Shown here piece after piece: positions 1 through 5,713 of a stretch of DNA of 8,186 bases. A model generated the notes under the pieces. It searched no databases. It was not told the DNA's origin and was given only the letters and a program-made list of their open reading frames with translations. Source of the DNA: Alphaproteobacteria bacterium CG11_big_fil_rev_8_21_14_0_20_44_7 (lineage in GTDB: Bacteria; Pseudomonadota; Alphaproteobacteria; Rickettsiales; 21-14-0-20-44-7); the NCBI GenBank assembly GCA_002787615.1, contig PCXJ01000118.1:1-8186 (forward strand), in the 5' to 3' direction. Made by a program: the position numbers and the translations under genes. Positions within the stretch are counted from its first letter, which is position 1, and each line of letters starts with the position of its first letter.

Positions 1-5
1 CTTAC

Positions 6-578
6 ATGAGCGATGGCAGCATGAGCGATAGCCACCGCCCAGAAGAAGAAATGGATGAAAAAGATATCAATGGCAGCCCAGAATTTGAGGAAGAGAACCT
101 GAAACATACAGACGAGTTCGCACGCGGGATGAATGATATCGACAATGTACGTGCAAGTAAATTTGAGGAAGAGAATCTAAAAGATACTGATGATTTTGTT
201 ATAGATCGCGACCCCAATGAAAAGGCGGTGATGAGCAAGGAAATGACGGAAGGGCTGGACGAAACTACTTCCACCAAAATCACAGTCGCCGAAGCAAAAG
301 AAATGCTGCTTGATGGCTTGAAAAACGATGAAAAACAGGCGGTTGAAGCGATTCGTGATAGTTTTGGCAAATCAGAGCCGAAAATTCCGCATGGTTATGT
401 TCCGGCAACGGAATCAAAAGCTTTGAGAACGGCTAACGAAGATAATATAGCGGAAAGACTTGAAGCGGCAGTAAAAGCCATGAAGCCGGTGCCGGAAGGC
501 GCAGCCGAATCGCAAGAAACCGGAGTGGACGCAAAATCTGCAGGGAAAGCCCAATCAGGCGCACTCGGCAAAGATTAA
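6..578 (+). CDS. Acidic, repeat-containing protein of unknown function (5' end possibly outside window)
   Basis: I do not recognise this protein. From the first visible ATG it has 190 residues, is very rich in Glu, Asp and Lys, and shows no signal peptide, membrane segment or Cys. Residues 16-41 and 42-67 are two tandem 26-residue repeats sharing the core FEEENLKxTDxF; within this core most DNA differences are synonymous, which supports this frame and strand. Residues about 90-125 look helical (ITVAEAKEMLLDGL onwards), and the last 30 residues are low-complexity Ala/Gly/Ser/Lys sequence. The codon before the ATG (TAC) is in frame and no stop lies between it and the window edge, so the true start may be further left; too few upstream bases are visible to judge a ribosome site. 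It ends at TAA and is convergent with the minus-strand cluster. A role as a secreted or scaffold protein would be a guess. Existence is fairly sure; function is unknown. Confidence 0.7.
   Translation: MSDGSMSDSHRPEEEMDEKDINGSPEFEEENLKHTDEFARGMNDIDNVRASKFEEENLKDTDDFVIDRDPNEKAVMSKEMTEGLDETTSTKITVAEAKEMLLDGLKNDEKQAVEAIRDSFGKSEPKIPHGYVPATESKALRTANEDNIAERLEAAVKAMKPVPEGAAESQETGVDAKSAGKAQSGALGKD
51..206 (+). repeat. Two tandem 78-bp in-frame repeats (26-residue units)
   Basis: Units 51-128 and 129-206 each begin with an ATG codon and carry the same core at the same offset (84-119 and 162-197). The translated units match at 12 of 26 positions. In the 36-base core the first 14 bases are identical; the remaining differences include five synonymous codon changes and two amino-acid changes (His/Asp, Glu/Asp). 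Further units may lie to the left of the window. Confidence 0.75.
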
Positions 579-632
579 CCTAAATATTATGCATTTATAG
601 ATTATATAGATTATGCATTTATAGCATTTAGG
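579..632. repeat. AT-rich tandem array flanked by a 7-bp inverted repeat, just after the left gene's stop
   Basis: The 15-mer ATTATGCATTTATAG occurs at 586-600 and again at 610-624. Between them, 601-609 (ATTATATAG) is the same unit lacking GCATTT, so the array is long-short-long. It is bracketed by CCTAAAT (579-585) and its exact complement ATTTAGG (626-632); the two ATGCAT palindromes at 590-595 and 614-619 could add an inner stem. The structure begins one base after the TAA of the left gene. A role as a 3' end or weak terminator is possible, but the stem is AT-rich and has no clean T-run after it. Confidence 0.55.
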
Positions 633-755
633 CTACGCAGTATTTATTTCCCATTATTTTCCATAATAATGACTATACGATTAGGATGGCTGTGTTGTAT
701 GGCTGAGTTGCCAAACCCTAAGCACATAAATGTGTAGCAAAAGAAAGTCTACAAA
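633..755. other. Convergent intergenic remainder; no gene seen
   Basis: This stretch lies between the stops of two convergent genes. It holds a 7-bp AT-only hairpin (CATTATT 652-658, AATAATG 665-671), a 13-bp near-perfect tandem duplication (686-698 and 699-711) and a small hairpin (CACAT 723-727, ATGTG 730-734). None has a GC-rich stem with a T-run, so no canonical terminator can be called in either direction. I see no tRNA and no open frame of useful length. Confidence 0.5.
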
Positions 756-1220
756 TTAATATCTACCACCATTCCGCAATGGATTTTTTCTATCATTCGC
801 GGCTTGCATTTCTTTGGCGATTGCATCGGCATTTTCCAGCCTGCCTTCAATATCCAGCTCCAGATTCTGCAATTCATCCAGCATTCTTATCCTATCGCCA
901 ATATCGGAAATCACCTTATTCAGTTGCGCAAAATCGGCTTGGGATAAGTCTAAATCATCAGAGATCGCTTCGATTTTCGTCCGCGCTTCCTGAAATATCT
1001 CCGCTAATTCTTCAAAGCCTCTAATATCCGTTGGATTTTCCGCGCAAGAACTTCGCGCTAACATATAGCTTAATCTTGTTGCAGTTCCTATTTCGATAGC
1101 AATCCGCCGCAAATCGTCAGCTTCAGCTCCATCAAACTCATCAAGATAGCTCCGAACCACCCCTGTTAGCTGCTCGATTCTCTCATCATCTGTGTCATCC
1201 ATTGGATTATTAGCTAGCAT
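756..1220 (-). CDS. Acidic, mostly helical protein of unknown function (154 aa)
   Basis: I do not recognise a family. The protein is acidic at its N-terminus (MDDTDDERIEQL) and has long stretches with heptad-like hydrophobic spacing, especially residues about 75-140 (FEELAEIFQEARTKI, LNKVISDIGDRIRMLDEL), suggesting helices or a coiled coil. It ends in a short basic tail (DRKNPLRNGGRY). It has one Cys, no signal peptide and no membrane segment, so it is probably cytosolic. The first ATG is chosen because GAGG (1228-1225) lies four bases upstream; Met7 has no comparable site. It starts 53 bases after the stop of the glutamine-synthetase-like gene on the same strand, so it may be the last gene of that transcript, but the gap is large enough for its own promoter. 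No cofactor or catalytic motif is visible. Confidence 0.75.
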   Translation of the reverse strand: MLANNPMDDTDDERIEQLTGVVRSYLDEFDGAEADDLRRIAIEIGTATRLSYMLARSSCAENPTDIRGFEELAEIFQEARTKIEAISDDLDLSQADFAQLNKVISDIGDRIRMLDELQNLELDIEGRLENADAIAKEMQAANDRKNPLRNGGRY

Positions 1221-1224
1221 ATAT

Positions 1225-1228
1225 CCTC
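1225..1228 (-). promoter_or_regulatory. Ribosome binding site GAGG for the 154-aa protein
   Basis: GAGG read on the minus strand, four bases before the ATG at 1220-1218. It decides between the first ATG and the in-frame ATG six codons later. Confidence 0.6.
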
Positions 1229-1273
1229 ATTTTTGTTTAAGCCTGATTAATATAAATCTTAAAGTTTTTCAAG

Positions 1274-2053
1274 CTATAATAGGCTTATTATCTCATATTT
1301 TTCATCCCAAGCATTGCCAAAAATCGCTTCCGGCGGTTCAATCATATTCTCAATGCCATATTCACAAGCAGCCACCACCGCCGCAATCACGCTGCCCGCA
1401 TCCGCATCCGCACCCGCTACTCGATGCTCCAGCCTTTTAGGTTTTTTGTCTGGTATACGGATTGCCACGCTGCGATTATTTTTCCCCCAGCATATTTTTG
1501 TCGGCGCGTTTAGCCACGGCAAAATGCGTTTTTTTGATTCTTCTGTAGGTAGAAAAACCCCAATATCATTTGCCATTTTTTCCAAACAACCGCCAATTGC
1601 CCATAGGATATAATCATTTTCCGGATCAACTTTTGGCGTCATTACGCCGCCATTTAGCTCCAGCCCATACGGGTCAAACAGATTTGAGGAATAATGTATA
1701 TGCAGCCCATTCCCCGGAAATTCAGCAAATGGCTTCGCCGTAAAATGCAGCAGCAGCCCCCTGCTCTCCGCTTTTTCCCGTGCCAGCGATTTAAAATCCT
1801 CAATCGCTTTTGCGAGCTTTTTCGCATCTTGCTCAGGTTGAAAATTCACCTCAAACTGCCCCGGCCCATCTTCGGCAACAATCGAATAATCTTTCAAGTC
1901 AGCGACAAAATCTTCCAGTGCCGCCGAATATTCCGGCAATATCTGATAACGCTTTTGCGGATACTTGCCCGTGCTTAAATCGGCAATGAAATTCCCATCT
2001 TGGGTGGAGATATAGAATTCCAGCTCAGCACCCAATATATAGGAATTTTTCAT
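1274..2053 (-). CDS. Minimal glutamine-synthetase-fold protein, probable gamma-glutamyl-amine ligase type
   Basis: The 259 residues cover the catalytic half of the glutamine synthetase (GS) superfamily, whose members join glutamate to ammonia or another amine using ATP. By-eye alignment to enterobacterial GS gives metal ligands Glu10, Glu12 (GAELEF), Glu61, Glu68 (EDGPGQFE), His118 (GNGLHIH) and Glu209; glutamate and phosphate binders Asn115-Gly116, Arg176, Arg194, Arg199 (NNRSVAIRIP), Arg207 and Arg211 (RLEHRVAGADA). The EHRVAGADA and PPEAIFGNAW segments resemble PuuA-like gamma-glutamylpolyamine ligases more than GlnA. Odd points: it has no N-terminal beta-grasp domain (source of Asp50 in GS), Asn182 replaces the catalytic Glu327, Trp replaces the adenylylation Tyr397, and family members are usually about 440-470 residues. 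Only 21 bases separate it from the trxA stop, so no missing N-terminus can be hidden there. The frame is clean, which argues against a decaying gene. No good ribosome site is seen, so translational coupling to trxA is plausible. Superfamily is sure; substrate is inferred. Confidence 0.85.
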   Translation of the reverse strand: MKNSYILGAELEFYISTQDGNFIADLSTGKYPQKRYQILPEYSAALEDFVADLKDYSIVAEDGPGQFEVNFQPEQDAKKLAKAIEDFKSLAREKAESRGLLLHFTAKPFAEFPGNGLHIHYSSNLFDPYGLELNGGVMTPKVDPENDYILWAIGGCLEKMANDIGVFLPTEESKKRILPWLNAPTKICWGKNNRSVAIRIPDKKPKRLEHRVAGADADAGSVIAAVVAACEYGIENMIEPPEAIFGNAWDEKYEIISLL

Positions 2054-2074
2054 AAAACCAGTAAATACAGATAG

Positions 2075-2395
2075 TTAAGCGACTACTGAATCAATCCACT
2101 CAATCAGCTTTGATTTTGGTAATGCGCCAACTTTTGTGCCTTTCAATTCACCATTCTGGAAAATCATCAATGTTGGAATCGAGCGCACACCATAGCGTTG
2201 CGGTGATTCGGGGTTTTCATCAATATTCATTTTTGCAACTTTGATATTGCTTTTTTCTCCGGCAATTTCATCAACAATCGGAGAAAGCTGCTTACAAGGG
2301 CCGCACCATTCTGCCCAGAAATCCACCAGAACCGGCTCGCCGGATTTCAATACTTCTTGTTCAAATTCATTATCGCTTATTTTTTGTGCGCCCAT
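2075..2395 (-). CDS. trxA: Thioredoxin 1
   Basis: This is a small cytosolic dithiol-disulfide oxidoreductase that reduces protein disulfides and is itself recycled by thioredoxin reductase. At 106 residues it has the normal length of a single-domain thioredoxin. It has the active site WCGPC (Trp30, Cys31, Cys34) followed by Lys35, the buried Asp25 in VDFWAEW, the cis-proline Pro74 in SIPT, and the conserved Gly90 near the C-terminus. There is no signal peptide. The ATG is supported by GGAG at 2405-2402, six bases upstream. The gene lies 48 bases downstream of addA, an adjacency known from many Alphaproteobacteria. A strong promoter-like sequence inside the end of addA suggests expression independent of addAB. 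The glutamine-synthetase-like gene follows after 21 bases in the same reading frame. Confidence 0.97.
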   Translation of the reverse strand: MGAQKISDNEFEQEVLKSGEPVLVDFWAEWCGPCKQLSPIVDEIAGEKSNIKVAKMNIDENPESPQRYGVRSIPTLMIFQNGELKGTKVGALPKSKLIEWIDSVVA

Positions 2396-2429
2396 GGCCT
2401 GCTCCGTTTATTTATTGTTATATAATATC

Positions 2430-2457
2430 AATATAATCACGCGTTAGGCGATGTCAA
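2430..2457 (-). promoter_or_regulatory. Sigma-70-type promoter for trxA, overlapping the end of addA
   Basis: Read on the minus strand, TTGACA (2457-2452, perfect -35) is followed after 16 bases by TATATT (2435-2430, five of six to TATAAT). The -35 lies in the last codons of addA (Val-Asp-Ile). Transcription would begin near 2423, leaving a leader of roughly 28 bases that contains the GGAG ribosome site. This is the best promoter match I found in the window. An AT-rich setting makes chance -10 matches common, but the perfect -35 at near-ideal spacing is less likely by chance. Confidence 0.6.
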
Positions 2458-5400
2458 CACTCTCCAGCATCGGCACCGAAGTCCATAATATTTTTGCAGT
2501 TACCACATGATTCGGATATATGTCGGAAATCAGGCTCTTATAGCCGCGCATTTGCTCAATATATTTCTTCGGCATGGCTTGCGGTTTTTCGGCGGAGGTT
2601 TTGAAATCGATAATCACCACCTCATTATCCGTCACCAGCAATCTGTCGATTTGCCCATTAACCTGCTTGCCCTCAACAATTCCCGCGATTCCCACTTCGG
2701 CAAATGATTTTTCTTTATCAAAAATCTCCTGAAATTCTTCCCGCTCCAAAACTTGCAAAATTTCCTCTGCGATTTGCTTGTCCTCAAAGAACTTATTCGC
2801 CAGCTCGCCCTTATCAACCTCAATATTCGAGTTATAAAATTCGAGAAATTTATGGATTTTGACTCCGCGCGCAATTGCATCCAGATTTTGCGGATTTTTC
2901 TCTGTCGGCATTTCCGTAAAAGCACCTCCCTGCTCTTGCGCCGCCTCCTCATATAAATATTGCGGAATTTGCGCACGCGCCTTAACCATTTGTTTTTTCA
3001 TACTTTTATTCGGCGTAACATTTTGTTCAGATTTAAAAACCAGCACATCACCATCACTTTCTCCCAGCTCTTCCATCTTAGTTTTTATCACATTATACCA
3101 GCAATTTTCCTTGAGTTTACCCTCATTTTCCTCATCTTTTTTGCTAATTTTTCCGCAAATATATAGCTCATCTTCGGCGCGGGTGATTGCGACATAGAGC
3201 AGCCTGAAATATTCTTCTAGCGCATTTTCCTGATATTCATCAACAAGTTGCATTGCAAACTTATTGTAAAGCTTTGAGTTAGGCGGAGCGTAAAAATAAC
3301 CTTCATCATCCTCAAGAAGGTTGGGATTCTTGCTCTTGTCAACCGGATTGGAAGTTGTGTCGGGCAAAAATACGATTGGCGCTTGCAGCCCTTTTGCGCC
3401 GTGAATCGTCATAATCCGCACCTCATTTCCCTGCTGCTCCATGTCACGTTTGATTTCTGAAACGCCATTTTCCAACCAATAAATAAATTCCTGCAATGAT
3501 GAGGTGTGGTTGGATTCAAAATATTCAGCATGCGCCAGCAGCTCATCAAGCGGGTCGTTCACCTCATCGCCGAGGCGGGAAATCAACTTCTTCCGCCCGC
3601 CCATAATATCAAGCATATGGATGAATAATTCTGATGGTGGCAGGAAATCAACAATTTGGAGTAATGCATTAAGTTCTTTATATAACTCATTATATTTACT
3701 TTCTTTTTCTAAATAGCTTATAATAGAAAATCCCTTGCCACGCCCTCGGCAAATCCCAAAAAGTTCATCCTCAGATATTCCAAACAATGGAGATTTCAGC
3801 GCGCAAGCCAGCGAATAATCATCCTGCGGCAATAGCAAAAACTTGCACAAAGCCAGCAAATCCTGCACTGCTATATGCTCGGTCAGCACCATCCTATCCG
3901 CACCGCTCACCGGAATATTTTTCGCCTTCAATTTGCGGATGAGCGAATCGGCAAGGCTTGAGCGTTTACGCAGCAAAATCATGATATCACCCGGCTCAAT
4001 TTTGCGATCTTGTGAAGCCAATTTCCGCCCATTATCAAGCCAACCCTTGATTTGCGAGGCTATCTTCTCTGCGATTTCTGCCTCGGCACTAGTATATTTA
4101 CTATGCGTCAGCGGAATTTCCCAGTTCGGAATCGCCTTGCTCCCACTCTCAGTTATCAGCGGCCACAGCTCCACCCTACCCGCCTGCCCTTGACGCGAAA
4201 TATTATGCAGGATTTCCTTTCCTGAAAAACTCACATATTTGCGATAATTTTCATCATTAAAAATCTTATCGGTGAGTTGCAGCACTACATCCACAGAGCG
4301 AAAAGAGATATCGAGCGGAATTTCATGCCATTCCTTCTCTGCGATTGTGGCTTTTTGCGCCAATTTGGTACTAACCCGCCCGAAAGATTTCGGGTCTGCC
4401 CCCTGAAAGCGATAGATAGATTGCTTCTCATCGCCGACAATAAAAATAGTGCGATTATTATTATGCGCGTTTTCGCCGGAGAAAAATTCATCAGTCAGGA
4501 TTTCCGCAATCGCCCATTGGTCGGGGCTGGTATCCTGCGCCTCATCAATCAGAATATGCTCAATACCGCCATCCAGCTTGTATAGAACCCATTGTGCGGC
4601 GTTGGATTTATTTAGCAATTCCTTGGTAAAATATATCAAATCCTCATAATCCAGCCTGCCCTGACGGAATTTCAAATCATCATAAATTTGCAAAAATTGC
4701 GCTGCAAGAGCATAAACACATTCAGTGAATTTTAGCAATTTCAGGCTGCGATACTTATCCAGCAAGCCGCCCAGCCGCTCAAACTCAGTGGCCATAAACT
4801 CCTCAAATCCGGCAAAATTCTCGCTAACCTCCTTATTTCCTGCCAAATGCTTCAGCGTATACTCGCTATTATCATCCTTAAAATAGAAATTCGCATATGC
4901 CAGCCCGTCACGCTGCAAGATGATTTGCTCCAGTTTTACCAAGTGCTTTTGCGCAATTTTTTTGCCATATTTCTCAAGCGCTTCTGTATATTTATTCATT
5001 GCCGATTTATCAAAATTCAGCATCTCAGCAATTAAATCTTTAGGTAAAGTATTGGGCGCAACATTATGTTTTATATAAAGATTCTCAAAGTTAAAATCTG
5101 CCAGCCCCAATTTACGGATTTTATTTCGCTTAGAAATCACCTCATTTAAAACATCATAAAATTTGGTTTCCGATGAGTTTTCAGCAATATAATCAATAAC
5201 TTCCGCTAGTTTTTTATCATCTTGCTTTTTAGAAAGCAGCCTTTGCCGCGCCTCCTTCAGCAGCTCTTTTGAGGAAATATCATCCAGAACTTTGAAATTT
5301 GTCGGCACATTTGCTTCGATGGAAAAACGCTGCAAAACCTCCTGACAAAATGAGTGAATAGTTTGTATGCGCGGCGGTGGCATTGAGTTTAGTTTGGCAA

Positions 5401-5713
5401 CAAACAGGCTGCGTGCGCGTTTTAGCAATGCGGCGTCGGGCAATTTTCCGATTAAATCTTGCAAATCCGCCACCAACTCGGCATCTCCCGCCTTGACCCA
5501 AATTTTCAACCTTTGGGTGATTCTGGCTGACATTTCTGCGGCGGCGGCTTTGGTGTATGTTAAGCATAAAACCTTGCCCGGCGCAACGCCATCCAGCAGC
5601 AAACGCAATACGCGATTCGTCAACACGCTGGTTTTTCCCGTTCCGGCATTGGCAGAAACACGGGCGGAAATTGCTGGCTCACTTGCGAGTTTTTGGGCTG
5701 TGGTTATACTCAT
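2444..5713 (-). CDS. addA: Double-strand break repair helicase-nuclease subunit AddA
   Basis: AddA is the UvrD-like motor and one nuclease of the AddAB complex, which unwinds and resects broken DNA ends for RecA-dependent repair. Using the ATG at 5713 (1089 residues) the motifs are: Walker A SANAGTGKT (20-28), motif Ia LTYTKAAAAEM (51-61), IQTIHSF (116-122), DEAQD (390-394), GDEKQSIYRFQGAD (about 426-440), SFRS (about 470), MTIHGAKGLQ (about 768-777) and LLYVAITRAEDEL (about 837-849). The C-terminal RecB-type nuclease has a His near 954, Asp1023 (GQIDRL), Asp1036 and Lys1038 (IDFKT), and Gln1054-x3-Tyr1058, so the site is complete. I prefer the ATG at 5713 because it forms TGATG with the addB stop and has GGGAG 11 bases upstream; a GTG at 5725 would add four residues. 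Its length is close to that of alphaproteobacterial AddA. It is translationally coupled to addB. Confidence 0.96.
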   Translation of the reverse strand: MSITTAQKLASEPAISARVSANAGTGKTSVLTNRVLRLLLDGVAPGKVLCLTYTKAAAAEMSARITQRLKIWVKAGDAELVADLQDLIGKLPDAALLKRARSLFVAKLNSMPPPRIQTIHSFCQEVLQRFSIEANVPTNFKVLDDISSKELLKEARQRLLSKKQDDKKLAEVIDYIAENSSETKFYDVLNEVISKRNKIRKLGLADFNFENLYIKHNVAPNTLPKDLIAEMLNFDKSAMNKYTEALEKYGKKIAQKHLVKLEQIILQRDGLAYANFYFKDDNSEYTLKHLAGNKEVSENFAGFEEFMATEFERLGGLLDKYRSLKLLKFTECVYALAAQFLQIYDDLKFRQGRLDYEDLIYFTKELLNKSNAAQWVLYKLDGGIEHILIDEAQDTSPDQWAIAEILTDEFFSGENAHNNNRTIFIVGDEKQSIYRFQGADPKSFGRVSTKLAQKATIAEKEWHEIPLDISFRSVDVVLQLTDKIFNDENYRKYVSFSGKEILHNISRQGQAGRVELWPLITESGSKAIPNWEIPLTHSKYTSAEAEIAEKIASQIKGWLDNGRKLASQDRKIEPGDIMILLRKRSSLADSLIRKLKAKNIPVSGADRMVLTEHIAVQDLLALCKFLLLPQDDYSLACALKSPLFGISEDELFGICRGRGKGFSIISYLEKESKYNELYKELNALLQIVDFLPPSELFIHMLDIMGGRKKLISRLGDEVNDPLDELLAHAEYFESNHTSSLQEFIYWLENGVSEIKRDMEQQGNEVRIMTIHGAKGLQAPIVFLPDTTSNPVDKSKNPNLLEDDEGYFYAPPNSKLYNKFAMQLVDEYQENALEEYFRLLYVAITRAEDELYICGKISKKDEENEGKLKENCWYNVIKTKMEELGESDGDVLVFKSEQNVTPNKSMKKQMVKARAQIPQYLYEEAAQEQGGAFTEMPTEKNPQNLDAIARGVKIHKFLEFYNSNIEVDKGELANKFFEDKQIAEEILQVLEREEFQEIFDKEKSFAEVGIAGIVEGKQVNGQIDRLLVTDNEVVIIDFKTSAEKPQAMPKKYIEQMRGYKSLISDIYPNHVVTAKILWTSVPMLESVDIA

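Noticed and set aside
2..370. Minus-strand open frame opposite the acidic-protein gene
   Set aside because: It is a Ser/Phe-rich shadow of a Glu/Lys/Asp-rich frame, and the synonymous pattern in the repeats supports the plus strand.
579..632. CRISPR-like array
   Set aside because: Units are 9-15 bases, directly adjacent, AT-rich and without unique spacers; no cas gene is present.
652..671. Hairpin as a rho-independent terminator
   Set aside because: The seven-pair stem is almost all A-T, and no T-run follows on either strand.
1244..1272. Promoter for the 154-aa protein starting at TTGAAA (1272-1267)
   Set aside because: At normal spacing the -10 is TAATCA, a poor match; better AT-rich hexamers lie only 12-14 bases away.
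2051..2077. Stop-codon readthrough making a thioredoxin-GS fusion protein
   Set aside because: The shared frame is a one-in-three coincidence, the stop is TAA, and no recoding element is visible.
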